From: Paracidovorax wautersii
Lineage (GTDB): Bacteria; Pseudomonadota; Gammaproteobacteria; Burkholderiales; Burkholderiaceae_C
NCBI RefSeq assembly: GCF_031453675.1
Contig: NZ_JAVIZX010000001.1
Span: 2,998,001-3,062,000 of the forward strand
Length of the DNA: 64,000 bases
Reading direction: 5' to 3'
The notes beneath the pieces are model-generated. The model did not search any database and was not told where the DNA came from. It saw only the letters and a list, made by a program, of their open reading frames with translations. A program made the position numbers and the translations under genes. Positions 39,310 through 49,900 of this stretch are shown in pieces; position 1 is the stretch's first letter, and every line of letters starts with the position of its first letter.

Positions 39310-40929
39310 ATGCAACACCAGAAAATCCTCATCCTCGACTTCGGCTCCCAGGTCACCCAGCTCATCGCCCGCCGAGTGCGCGAGGCGCATGTCTACAGCG
39401 AAGTGCATCCCTGCGATGTGACCGACGAGTGGATCCGTGAGTACGCCAAGGACGGCACGCTCAAGGGCGTCATCCTGTCGGGTAGCCATGCCAGCGTGTA
39501 CGAGGACACGACCGACAAGGCGCCCCAGGCCGTGTTCGAACTGGGCGTGCCGGTGCTGGGCATCTGCTACGGCATGCAGACCATGGCGCATCAGCTGGGC
39601 GGCAGGGTGGAAGGCGGGCACAAGCGGGAATTCGGCTTCGCCGCCGTGCGCGCCCATGGGCATACCGAACTGCTCAAGGACATCGCCGACTTCACCACCG
39701 CCGAAGGCCACGGCATGCTCAACGTGTGGATGAGCCACGGTGACAAGGTCACCGAGCTGCCGCCGGGGTTCAAGCTCATGGCCAGCACCGACAGCTGTCC
39801 CATCGCCGGAATGGCCGACGAAGCGCGCCGCTTCTACGCCGTGCAATTCCACCCTGAAGTCACGCACACCGTGCAGGGCAAGGCGCTGCTGGAGCGTTTC
39901 GTCCTGGGCATCTGCAAGGTGCAGCCCGACTGGGTGATGGGTGACTACATCGAGGAAGCCGTTCAGAAAATCCGTGAGCAGGTGGGTGACGAGGAAGTCA
40001 TCCTGGGCCTGTCCGGCGGCGTGGACTCGTCGGTTGCCGCCGCGCTGATCCACCGGGCCATCGGCGACCAGCTCACCTGCGTGTTCGTCGACCACGGCTT
40101 GCTGCGCCTGAACGAAGGCGATATGGTCATGGAAATGTTCGAGGGCAAGCTGCACGCCCGCGTGATCCGCGTGGATGCGAGCGAACTGTTCCTGGGCAAG
40201 CTGGCCGGTGTGAACGAACCGGAAGCCAAGCGCAAGATCATCGGCGGCGAGTTCGTCACCGTCTTCAAGCAGGAGGCGGCCAAGCTCAAGGCCGGCGACG
40301 GTGGCCACAAGGGGGCCACCTTCCTGGCACAGGGCACGATCTATCCCGATGTCATCGAATCGGGTGGCGCCAAGAGCAAGAAGGCTGTCACCATCAAGAG
40401 CCACCACAACGTGGGGGGCCTACCCGAGCAGCTCGGCCTGAAGCTGCTGGAGCCGCTGCGCGAGCTGTTCAAGGACGAAGTGCGCGAACTGGGCGTGGCC
40501 CTGGGCCTGCCGCCCGAGATGGTGTACCGCCACCCCTTCCCGGGCCCTGGCCTGGGCGTGCGCATCCTGGGCGAGGTGAAGAAGGAATACGCGGACCTGC
40601 TGCGCCGCGCCGACGCCATCTTCATCGAAGAGCTGCGCAATTTCATCGACCCCGCCAGCGGCAAGAGCTGGTACGACCTGACCAGCCAGGCCTTTACCGT
40701 GTTCCTGCCCGTCAAGAGCGTGGGCGTCATGGGCGATGGCCGCACCTATGACTACGTCGTGGCACTGCGCGCCGTGCAGACCAGCGACTTCATGACCGCG
40801 GACTGGGCCGAACTACCGTACGCGTTGCTCAAGAAGGTGTCGGGCCGCATCATCAACGAAGTACGCGGCATCAATCGTGTGACCTACGACGTGTCGAGCA
40901 AGCCGCCAGCGACCATCGAGTGGGAGTGA
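39310..40929 (+). CDS. guaA: GMP synthase (glutamine-hydrolysing)
   Basis: Aminates XMP to GMP. The 539 residues show a class I glutamine amidotransferase ([20 protein letters not shown]; Cys in GICYGMQ about 84; His/Glu in FHPEVTH), an ATP pyrophosphatase P-loop ([13 protein letters not shown]) and the dimerisation C-terminus ending PATIEWE. The last codons form the attachment core of the downstream island and are intact, so the gene is complete. Confidence 0.97.
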   Translation: MQHQKILILDFGSQVTQLIARRVREAHVYSEVHPCDVTDEWIREYAKDGTLKGVILSGSHASVYEDTTDKAPQAVFELGVPVLGICYGMQTMAHQLGGRVEGGHKREFGFAAVRAHGHTELLKDIADFTTAEGHGMLNVWMSHGDKVTELPPGFKLMASTDSCPIAGMADEARRFYAVQFHPEVTHTVQGKALLERFVLGICKVQPDWVMGDYIEEAVQKIREQVGDEEVILGLSGGVDSSVAAALIHRAIGDQLTCVFVDHGLLRLNEGDMVMEMFEGKLHARVIRVDASELFLGKLAGVNEPEAKRKIIGGEFVTVFKQEAAKLKAGDGGHKGATFLAQGTIYPDVIESGGAKSKKAVTIKSHHNVGGLPEQLGLKLLEPLRELFKDEVRELGVALGLPPEMVYRHPFPGPGLGVRILGEVKKEYADLLRRADAIFIEELRNFIDPASGKSWYDLTSQAFTVFLPVKSVGVMGDGRTYDYVVALRAVQTSDFMTADWAELPYALLKKVSGRIINEVRGINRVTYDVSSKPPATIEWE

Positions 40930-40936
40930 ATTGACG
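40918..40936. repeat. attL-like direct repeat overlapping the guaA stop codon
   Basis: GAGTGGGAGTGAATTGACG, containing the final Glu-Trp-Glu codons and stop of guaA. Confidence 0.78.
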
Positions 40937-41045
40937 TCCTTCGAGGACTATCGCCAGCTATCGAAAAACTGTCATAACGCGTTGATTTAGAAAGAAATAC
41001 GTCGCGGCAGCTATCGGTGGCTATCGCCGGCCAGCGGAACAGGTT

Positions 41046-41129
41046 GGCGGTGAAACTGGCGGTAAGAATCGGCGGCCGGATTAAGACCCTCCCGTTCACT
41101 ATTCAGACCCAAACCGTCTTTGACGGTAA
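41046..41129. promoter_or_regulatory. Possible integrase arm sites at the left end
   Basis: GGCGGTGA (41046), GGCGGTAA (41058) and GACGGTAA (41122). The first two are 12 bp apart, the same spacing as the pairs at the other ends. The 41050-41110 spacer shows no gene. Confidence 0.4.
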
Positions 41130-41401
41130 AAGTCTTCTCGGGAAAGCTGGTTTTATGCGGCTTTCCGAGCATCAAACTGCGGCTTGGGCCGCTGCCCAAG
41201 ACCGAGAACGTCAAGCTTACCTTCGCGTGCCCGGCCGGCCTGAAAGCCGACCTCGACCGCTACGCCGCGCTGCACGCGCAGGCGTATGGCGAGGCGGTCG
41301 ATGCAGAGAAGTTGATCCCGCACATGCTGGAGGCGTTCATGGCGGGGGATCGTGGTTTCAAGAGGGGAGGGCCGGCAGCGCCGAAGCCATCGGCGAAGTG
41401 A
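41120..41401 (+). pseudogene. DUF2274 conjugation-associated gene, 5'-truncated
   Basis: The in-frame region KLRLGPLPKTENVKLTF...KADLDRYAALHA...AEKLIPHMLEAFMAGDRGFKR matches DUF2274, a small protein encoded next to trbI/virB10 in integrative conjugative elements. There is no ATG; the only start candidate is a TTG at 41120 that falls in a repeat motif, and the first 17 codons do not resemble the family. I read it as a remnant fused to island-end DNA. It is the only conjugation-related trace left. Confidence 0.6.
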
Positions 41402-41767
41402 GGCTTGGAGGAATACCGCTGTGCTTGTCTGCGCTATCCTAGAGGGCGATTGACGATGGAGTTGCCAGAGTCGTCGCCTCTCAAATCCTTCCATCTTCCG
41501 CACAAGACCAAGCTCTTGTCGGATGACGGTAAAAGCGACGGTAATGGCCCATGTCGATCATCGCAAATCCCTTTAACCAAGCGGGCTTGCGTGGCCTGTT
41601 GATGATCGAGTGGGCCCGGAGGGCTACAGAGTAGCAGGGCGAGCTTTGTCGTGGTTTAGCTAGGCATTCCAGTTCGCTCGCGCATAGCCTCAACTGCTGT
41701 TCAGCAGAAGCTGAACGCACAGTGCGCGTGCGTGATGGCCTGGGCCCTCATTTCAGGTGACGAATCG
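41402..41767. other. Gene-free stretch with a second, damaged island right end
   Basis: Bases 41556-41614 match 54596-54654 at all but four of 59 positions, ending in GAGTGGG, after which the two diverge (CCCGG here, AGTGAACTGACG there). Paired GACGGTAA motifs at 41525 and 41537 precede it. No coding frame is convincing. Confidence 0.65.
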
Positions 41768-42865
41768 CTACTTGGTTTGGGTCAGCACCATCAGAACATC
41801 TGCGTACCAAGCGCAATTGAGTCCAAGCGACTCATCTTTGATCAGGTCGCGGGTGCGCATGTCCATGCGCGTGGAATGCACGCCGAGCAACTGCCAAGTC
41901 GGCAGAGAGGACCTGCGTCCTTGGTTTGTGCTCCTGCGTCGAACGACAGGCGCACCGCTGCTGCCACGGTGTGTGCGGGCATCGGTCAGGAAGTAGCCCT
42001 GTTGCTGGAAGCGTACGCCGTACGCCGAGGCGATTGATGCGCTGCGGGCCACTGCGAGGTGATGGACCGTGTCGTGAAATCCCAGCGGAAAGCCAACGAC
42101 TATCAGATTGTCTCCAATGGCCACGTCCTCGTCTTGAGGGTCAAGGTGCGACTTGTCGAAGGCATGCAGCACCGCTCCTTCTGGTAAGCGACTGGTCTGA
42201 ATCTCGATGGTGGCGATATCCACAGCGCCACCCGTGTCGGCGGCCTGTCGCCACAGCGCGAGGCCGTGTTCATAGAGCGGTATCGAGAAGGTCGCGTACT
42301 GTGTCAGGTTGCTTGCATCGGTATGCAACTCGATTTCGACGCGGTCGGGAAAGTGCTCGCTTGGTTCATCGGACAGGACATGCCGGTTCGTCACAAGGAA
42401 CAGTCGATCATCACGGCGGAAGAAAAAACCGCTTGCACCCGTCAACAGTCGCGTTCCGACGTAGGTGCGGATGTGTGTGGTGGTCAGCAGAATGGCCTCG
42501 ACGGCCTGCCGTGGATGGAGGTTTCCCTGGGGTGGCTCGGTCCCAGCAAGCACCGCGCGCGTTCTGGCAATGTCCCGTTCAAAAGCGGCCAGTACATTGT
42601 CTGAAATGGGGGTGTTCAGAATGACCGTTCGAGCTGCTTCGGCATGTGCTTCAAACGAACGCACCAGAATGTCGTGGGTAGCGGGCGGCAGTGCTTCTAG
42701 CAGAGAAGGAAGCAGTGCGTCCAATGCGATCAGGCTTCCTTTGAGTTCGCAGATGCGCTCGGTGGCCTCCTGCAGATTCTTCATGACAACGGTGCCTTCC
42801 AGAAATGACAAAGCGCGGATGAACCGCGCTTGGGAGAAGTGTGTGGAGAAGTCTGGCTGGGCCAT
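41768..42865 (-). CDS. Trypsin-like serine protease
   Basis: A 365-residue protein. An N-terminal helical region (about 1-135) is followed by a chymotrypsin-fold domain with FLVTNRHV (catalytic His about 170), a VDIATIEI candidate for the Asp and RGSSGAPV with the nucleophile Ser (about 300). No signal peptide is seen, so it is probably cytoplasmic. The start at 42865 is 14 bp after the cold-shock gene on the same strand, with AAGG upstream, so the two may be co-transcribed. Intracellular trypsin-like proteases occur in defence and stress loci, but nothing here proves such a role. Confidence 0.75.
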   Translation of the reverse strand: MAQPDFSTHFSQARFIRALSFLEGTVVMKNLQEATERICELKGSLIALDALLPSLLEALPPATHDILVRSFEAHAEAARTVILNTPISDNVLAAFERDIARTRAVLAGTEPPQGNLHPRQAVEAILLTTTHIRTYVGTRLLTGASGFFFRRDDRLFLVTNRHVLSDEPSEHFPDRVEIELHTDASNLTQYATFSIPLYEHGLALWRQAADTGGAVDIATIEIQTSRLPEGAVLHAFDKSHLDPQDEDVAIGDNLIVVGFPLGFHDTVHHLAVARSASIASAYGVRFQQQGYFLTDARTHRGSSGAPVVRRRSTNQGRRSSLPTWQLLGVHSTRMDMRTRDLIKDESLGLNCAWYADVLMVLTQTK

Positions 42866-42879
42866 TACGCCCAATGCCT

Positions 42880-43092
42880 TCAGCTCACGGCACGAATGTT
42901 GGAGGCTTGGGGGCCCTTGGCGCCCTGAGTGACTTCGAACTGCACGTGCTGGTTCTCAGTCAGGGTCTTGAAGCCGCCGGCCTGGATTTCACGGAAGTGA
43001 GCAAAAAGGTCCTTGCTTCCGTTGTCGGGGGCGATGAAGCCAAAGCCCTTGTCTTCGTTGAACCATTTCACGGTTCCGGTTTGTGTCGTCAT
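42880..43092 (-). CDS. Cold-shock protein, CspA family
   Basis: A 70-residue single OB-fold RNA chaperone. RNP1 is KGFGFIAP and RNP2 is DLFAHF, where the usual VFVHF is more common. The Ala in place of Val beside the His is a slight departure. Family length and the start [13 protein letters not shown] are standard. The upstream spacer to nhaA (43093-43288) could hold a structured 5' leader as is typical for cold-shock genes. Confidence 0.95.
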   Translation of the reverse strand: MTTQTGTVKWFNEDKGFGFIAPDNGSKDLFAHFREIQAGGFKTLTENQHVQFEVTQGAKGPQASNIRAVS

Positions 43093-43288
43093 ATCGATTT
43101 CCTTTCGAGGTTGCCGGGACGCAAAAACGCATCCGGCGAAGAGACGCCAAGAAAATCATCAAGGGAGATTCGACACAGCCGCGGGAGAAGCCCGGGAGAG
43201 GCGGAAAAAGACCGATGCAATGATGGCCTTGCACATATCAACGAACCCATAGTACGCGCATTGCGTCCTGCGTGCCGGTTTTCCTGAC

Positions 43289-44638
43289 TTATATTTTCCT
43301 TGGCTCGTCAAGCGCCTGTGCTCGTGACATCCACACCAGCAGCGCCAAGCCCACGGCCGCCGAGAACAGCGAGGCCAGGAAGATGCCGATCTTCGCGCTG
43401 TCCATCACCGGGCCGACCAAGGCCAGATTGGCAATGAATATCGCCATCGTGAAACCGATGCCGGCCAGGAAGCTGCCGCCCGCGATGCTGCCCCAGTTCA
43501 GATCCGGAGGGCGGATCGCAAGGCCGGAGCGCAGAGCCAGCCAACTGAAAAGAAGAATGCCTGCGGGTTTGCCGACAGCGAAGCCCAGGAACACTGCCGC
43601 TGCGACGGGCTGAGCGGCACTGGTCCACGAGAGTGCCAAGCCTGCATTGGCGAGGGCGAAGATCGGCATGATGAAGAAGCTGACCCACGGGTGCAGTGCC
43701 ATTTCCAGGCGCTCGACCGGCGAGAGCGACTCGCGCGCGGCAATCTCCGCCACCTGCAGCGTTCTTCGATCACTTTTGTGGGTGCTGCCCTGATTGCCCG
43801 CAGGATGGGCGATGACTTGCCCTAGGATGGCATAGAGCCGGCTGTCGCTTACCCAGCGTCTCGCAGGTGTCATCAACCCGAGGATCACGCCTGTGACTGT
43901 GGCGTGGAGCCCGGACGCGTCGATGGCCAGCCAGGTGGCGCAGCCCACGATGACGTAGATCGGGATGCTCCGGATGCCGGCGGCGGCCAGCGCGCGCAGG
44001 ATGCCGATGCACAAACCCGCCAGAGCGAGCATGCGCCAGTCCATGTGGTGGTTGTATCCGATGGCGACCACCAGGATGGCTCCAATGTCATCGACGATCG
44101 CCAGGAACAGCATGAACACCCGCAGGCCGTGCGGAATGCGCTTGCCGAGCAATGCTAGGCAGGCAATGACGAACGCGGTGTCGGTGGCCATCGCAATGCC
44201 CCAGCCGTGCTGACCGGGTTGACCCCACTGCAGTGCCAGATAGACGGCGGCGGGCGCGACCATCCCACCCAATGCCGCAGCAATTGACAGGGCCGCCATG
44301 CGTGGGTTGCGCATCTCGCCCAGAACGGCTTCGCGCTTGAGTTCGAGTGCGACCAGGAAAAAGAACAGCGTCATCAGCCCGTCGTTGATCCAGCCTTTCA
44401 GCGAACGACCGAATTCGAGTTCTCCGAGCCGCAATTCGACCCGCGTTTCCCAGATGCCGAAGAAAGCATCTGCCCACGGGGAATTGGACAGGAGGAGGGC
44501 GGCGATGGTGAACACCAGCAGGACGGCGCCACCAGCTGCCTCGATGTGCAGGAACCTGACAAAGGGCGGGGCGATCCGGTCGATCAATGCCCGAGGAAGT
44601 TGACCCGGCGCTGTCGGATCGAGCTGCGGATCGTTCAT
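43289..44638 (-). CDS. nhaA: Na+/H+ antiporter NhaA
   Basis: Inner-membrane antiporter of 449 residues that exports Na+ for H+ at high pH or salt. About 11-12 hydrophobic segments are visible. The ion-binding Asp pair lies in LAIVDDIGAILV, and TDTAFVIACLALLG with the GIGFTMAIFIANLAL end are NhaA signatures. The ATG at 44638 gives the usual N-terminus, while the frame is open six codons further to another ATG. It follows the glucan synthase by 34 bp on the same strand, and both serve osmotic or salt adaptation. Confidence 0.93.
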   Translation of the reverse strand: MNDPQLDPTAPGQLPRALIDRIAPPFVRFLHIEAAGGAVLLVFTIAALLLSNSPWADAFFGIWETRVELRLGELEFGRSLKGWINDGLMTLFFFLVALELKREAVLGEMRNPRMAALSIAAALGGMVAPAAVYLALQWGQPGQHGWGIAMATDTAFVIACLALLGKRIPHGLRVFMLFLAIVDDIGAILVVAIGYNHHMDWRMLALAGLCIGILRALAAAGIRSIPIYVIVGCATWLAIDASGLHATVTGVILGLMTPARRWVSDSRLYAILGQVIAHPAGNQGSTHKSDRRTLQVAEIAARESLSPVERLEMALHPWVSFFIMPIFALANAGLALSWTSAAQPVAAAVFLGFAVGKPAGILLFSWLALRSGLAIRPPDLNWGSIAGGSFLAGIGFTMAIFIANLALVGPVMDSAKIGIFLASLFSAAVGLALLVWMSRAQALDEPRKI

Positions 44639-44672
44639 GGTTTTGCCGCATGGCATTGGGGCGAGCTTGCCT

Positions 44673-46978
44673 TCACAACGTGACCACCAGCCGATGCTCG
44701 CCCGGTGTGAGCGGCACGCGCAAGGCACCGCCGTCGCTGGTCAGCGCCATGCCGTCCAGGACCGCCGACGAGATCCCGGCGCAGCGCATCCCGGGCGATT
44801 CGACCTGGATGGCGTAGCGCGCCGCGCCGAGGATGATCTCGGCCTCGAATCCGGGCCATTCGGCAGGGATGCATGGATCAATGACGAGTACCTCGCCTTC
44901 GCGGCGAATGCCCAGGATCCCTTCCACACCTGCGCGGTGCATCCACCCAGCGGCGCCGGTGTACCAGGTCCAGCCGCCCCGGCCTTCGTGCGGCGGCACC
45001 GAATACACGTCGGCCGCCACCACGTAGGGCTCCACTCGGTAGCGCGCGGCCTCCTGTAGGGTGCGCGCATGGTTGATGGGGTTGACCAGCGCAAACAGTG
45101 CATGGGCGTGCGCGCCCGCCTGCGGGTCGGCACGCAATTGCGTGAGCGCCAGGATGGCCCACATGGCCGCGTGGCTGTACTGGCCGCCGTTTTCGCGCAG
45201 GCCCGGCGGGTAGCCCTTGATGTAGCCGGGGTCGCGCGGGGTGTGTGCGAAGGGCGGGGCGAAGAGCAGCGCCAGCCCGGGTTCTGGCATCAGCAGGTGC
45301 GCGCGCAGAGAATCCATCGCTGCCTGCGCGCGGCCCGGGTCGGCAGCGCCGGACAGCACGGCCCAGGATTGGGCGATCGAATCGATGCGGCATTCCTCGT
45401 TGTCACGGGTACCCAGCCAGGTGCCGTCGTCGAAGGTGGCGCGCCGGTACCAGGCGCCGTCCCAGGCCTCGCGCTCCAGCGCAGTCGTCACTGCCTGCGC
45501 ATGGGCGCGCCAGCGTGCAGCCCGGGCGGGGTCGCGCGCCTCGGCCAGCGGATTGAAGAGGGCCAGCGTGCGCACCAGCAGCCAGCCCAGCCACACGCTC
45601 TGGCCCCGGCCTTCCTGGCCCACGCGGTTCATGCCGTCGTTCCAGTCTCCGGTTCCCATCAGCGGCAGGCCGAGTTCGCCGGTGAGCACGATGCTCTGGT
45701 CCAGTGCGCATGCGCAGTGCTCGAACAGAGTCGCCGAGGTGCCGGCCGGCATCGGCTGGAAGAAGGCGTCATGTTCGCCCGCCTGCAGCGCGGGCCCTTC
45801 CAGGAAGGCGACGGATTCGTCGAGCACTGCCGCATCGCCCGAGATGGCCACGTAGCTGGCCGCGGCGAAGGCCAGCCAGACGCGGTCGTCCGAGATGCGC
45901 GTGCGCACGCCCTGGCCCGAGTGCGGCAGCCACCAGTGCTGTACGTCGCCTTCGACGAACTGGCGGCCCGCGGCGCGTAGCAGGTGTCGGCGCGTCTCTT
46001 CGGGCCGCGCGAAGGCCAGCGCCATGCCGTCCTGCAACTGGTCGCGAAAGCCGTAGGCGCCGCTGGCCTGGTAGAAGGCCGAGCGGGCCCAGACGCGGCA
46101 GGCCAGCGTCTGGTAGAGCAGCCAGCCATTGAGCAGGATGTCCATTGCGCGGTCGGGCGTGCGCACCTGTACGGCGCCGAGCAGGTCGTCCCAATGGTCC
46201 TGCACCCGCTGCAGTTCGATGTTCAGGTCAGCCTCGCGCCAGCGCCCGGCCAGTGCCAGACTCTCCTGTGCGCTGCCGCATTGCCCGAGCAGGGCAACCA
46301 CGTCCACCGACTCGCCGGGACGCAGAACCACGCTGCATTGCTGCGCGGCGCAAGGGTCCAGGCCCGCGCCCACCGCGCCGGACAAGGGCGTCCGGCTTCG
46401 CAATGCCGCGGGCGTGGCCAAGCTGCCGTGGCGGCCGAGGAACTCCGTGCGGTCGGCGGTCCAGGCGCTCTGCCGGCCCGCGAGGTCGGCGAAGGCGACG
46501 CGGCCCGGGAATGTGGTGCTCCAGGGGTTGCGCGCCAACAGAACGCCGCTGGCTGCGTCGACTTCGGTCAGGACGAAGGGCGCGCACGCGGCACGCGAGG
46601 TGCCCAGAACCCATTCCGAATAGGCAGTGACCGACAGGCGCCGCGTCTGCGCGCTGCGGTTGCGCAAGGTGAGGCGCGACACCTTGACCGGGTCATCCAG
46701 CGGCACGAACTGCAGCAGTTCCAGCGCGATGCCGTGCGCCTCGTGTGTGAAGCGGCTGTAGCCATGGCCGTGGCGCGCGACGTAGGTGCCCCCGTCGCGG
46801 ATCGGCTGCGCGGTGGGGCTCCAGAGTTGTCCGCTCGCCTCGTCGCGCACGAAGAAGGCTTCGCCGGTCGGATCGGTCACCGGATCGTTGGACCATGGGG
46901 TGAGTTGGTTCTCACGGCTGTTGCCGGCCCACGTGCTGGCGCTGCCATCGGCCGAGACCTGGAAGCCGAAGCCCGGGG
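44673..46978 (-). pseudogene. Cyclic beta-1,2-glucan synthase, C-terminal part after the frameshift (GH94 catalytic domain)
   Basis: About 765 codons of the same protein resume in another frame near 46978 (FGFQVSADGSASTWAGNSRENQLTPWSNDP and onward); the first ATG in this frame is at 46880 (735 residues). This part is the GH94 phosphorylase-like domain that sets chain length, with the catalytic acid in TGDWNDGMNRVG (about 408-419 of the 735-residue piece). It has no ribosome site of its own, so expression apart from the N-terminal part is doubtful. Confidence 0.8.
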
Positions 46979-49900
46979 TTGGCGATGACGTTGATCCAGG
47001 GTGCGGGCGTGGTCTGACCGTCGGCGAGTACGGTCACGTATTCGCGGCCGCCCTGATCGAAGCCGCCGAGTCCGTTGAAGAACTCCAGCCGCGCCGTGTC
47101 CGGGCCCTGCGCCTGCCTGGGCAGGGCGGAGGATGGCGGTTGCGCGGCCGCCTCGAGCGCTGGGCTCGCGGTGAGTGCTGCCTGGGGCAGGCGCGCGATT
47201 TGTCGAGCGATGTCGCCCCGACGCGCCAGCAGCACCACGCGGGCCGCTGACTGCAGCAGGGCGCGGGCCGACGTGTCCATCAGGTCTGCGCGCAGCGTAT
47301 GGACCACACCCCGGGCCATCGCCTCGCCGTCCAGGCGGGGGCGTGACTGGCTGCGGCGCACGGCGGTCTCGATGGCGGTCTGCAGGTCCTGCACGTAGGA
47401 CGAGGCGCGCTCGTTGACGATCACCAGGTCGACGCTCAGTCCCTTCATGCGCCAGTACTCGTGCGCGCGCAGCAGTTGGCGCACCTGGGCCATGTCCTCG
47501 ATGTCGTCGATGCGCAGCAGCACGATCGGCAAATCGCCCGAGACCGCGTGCCGCCACAGGCCCGACTGCGGGCCGGCGCCGCGCGCGATCGCCTCGGCCG
47601 GCGCGCGGAAGCGTGCGTCGGCATAGAGGATGGGCGCGGCCAGCCGCTGAAAATCCGCGGCTTCGTCGGCCTCGATGCCGATGTGCCGCAACTGCACCTG
47701 GGCCTGGGTCCAGGCCAGCGTGCGGGCGCGCTCGAAGGCGCTGCGGTCGTGGTGCTGGTCCACCAGGTCGAGCAGCGCTTCGCGCGAGGGGGCTACCAGC
47801 GTCCAGAAGGCCAGCCGCGCCATCTGGCCAGGTACGATGCGCACGCGGTGGCGCACCGAGAACACCGGGTCCAGCACCGTGCCGGCCGTGCCGGACAGCG
47901 CGGCGCCGTCCGCCATGGCCTGCGCCGTGGCGGACGTGCGCCCCCGGCCCAGGAAGCGCGCCCGGTCGGATTCGTACTGCACCGGCGCCGTGGCCATGCC
48001 TTCGACGACCGCGAAATGCGCGGCCCACACCGGCGGCTCGTTGGGCGTGCGCGGGCGGCGCGTGGCGACCAGGGCACCGAACTCGGGCAGGTATTCGGTC
48101 TGCACGAACATCTTGGCGAAGGCCGGATGGGCATCGTCGGCCGCGGGCGGAGCCAGTACCACCTCGGCGTAGGAGGTGAGTTCGACCTCGCGCGCCTTGC
48201 GGCCGGTGTTGACGACCGTGACGCGGCGCACCTCGCCGTCGGCTTCGGCCGACACCAGCACCTCCATCGTGGTCGTCAGGCTGCCGTCGTGCCGCGTGAA
48301 GGCGGCGTGGTCCTCGGCGAAGACCACCTCGTGGCTGTCGGCCGCCACGCCCAGGGGCTGCGCCGCGGCGGACCAGACCCGGCCGCCGTCCGTGTCGCGC
48401 AGATAGACGTAGGCGCCCCAGTCGTCGCGGGTCGCGTCCTCGCGCCAGCGGGTCACGGCCATGTCGCGCCAGCGGCTGTAGCCGGTGCCCGCCGCGGTCA
48501 GCATGACGGCGTAGCGCCCGTTGGACAGCAGGTGCGTGGCAGGCGCCGCCGCAGCCGACGGGTCCATGCGCCGTACCGCGTGCAGGTCGCCGTGCGGATC
48601 GGCCACGCCGGACGGCACCTCCTCGGCGCGCGCGTGCGCCACGGCGACGAGGCGCGGCATGCGCTCCTGCAGCAGCAGTTCGCAGGCCTGGATCATCGGC
48701 TCACGATGGAAGCGTTCGCGCATGCGCGCGCCCTGCAGCGTGTTGGCAATGGCGACGAGGGTCATGCCCTGGTGGTGTGCCATGTAGTTGCGCACGATGG
48801 CGACCTGCGACCCGCCGGGCTGCCGGGCGCGCGTGAAGTCCAGCGCCTCGTAGAAGCCGTGGCGCCCGAGGGCGCCCAACGCCTGCAGGCGCTCGAAGTT
48901 GCGCTGTGCGAGCGGTGCATCGACCATGGTGGCCAGGCCGGTGGCGTAGGGCGCGATCACCAGATCCTCGGCCAGGCCGCGCTTGAGGCCCAGGCCCGGC
49001 ACGCCGAAGTTGGAGTACTGGTAGGTGAATTCCAGGTCGCGGGCGTTGTAGGCCGATTCGGAGATGCCCCATGGCACGCCCATCTGCCGGCCGTAGGCCA
49101 CCTGGTGCTGCACGATCAGGCGGTTGGTCTGCTCCAGCAGGCTGCCGGCCGGCGCGCGCATCACCAGCGAGGGCATCAGGTACTCGAACATCGACCCGGA
49201 CCAGGACACCAGGGCCGATCCGCGGCCCACGGGGATGGCTGTTCGACCCAGGCGGAACCAGTGACGCGTGGGCACGTCGCCCTTGGCGATCGCGAACAGG
49301 CTGGCCAGCCGCGCCTCGGATGCCAGCAGGTCGTAGCAGTTGGCGTCGAGCACGTTCTCCACCGCGGCATAACCGATGGACAGCAGCTTGCGCTCGGGGT
49401 CCAGCAGGAAGGCGAAGTCCATGTCCAGCGCCAGCGCGCGCGCATGTTGCGCCAGGGCTTGCCAGCGGGCATCGAGGCCATGCGCCGCGGCGGCGAATGA
49501 CGCGGCGTCGCGCGCCTGCTGCCCGATCCGCCCGCGCAGCGTATCGGTCCAGAACAGCAGGTCGTCGCCCTCCGCCTGCACTGCCGGGACCAGCGTCCGC
49601 GCTTCTTCCGCAGCCTTGTCGGCCAGGCGCTGGAGCACCGGCAGCAACAGGCTGGCAGGACCCTGGAGCCCGGCGTCGATGTCGTCGAGGAGGGCCAGCA
49701 GCCGCTGGCCCTGCGGCCCCTGGGCCGCGGGTTTGGCGGACGCCGACTCGCGGGCCAGCGCGAGTGCATCACCTGCGCCCTCCGTCCAGTCGGCCGGCTG
49801 CAGTGCGCCCACCCATTCCTCGCAGGCGTTGGCCAGCGCGATCAGGTGGCCCGCCAGGTTGCCGCTGTCCACCGACGACACATAGGCCGGTGCCAGCACC

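Noticed and set aside
46912-46980. Programmed frameshift joining the two glucan synthase parts
   Set aside because: No slippery heptamer with a downstream structure was seen; a one-base indel in a short G run is simpler.
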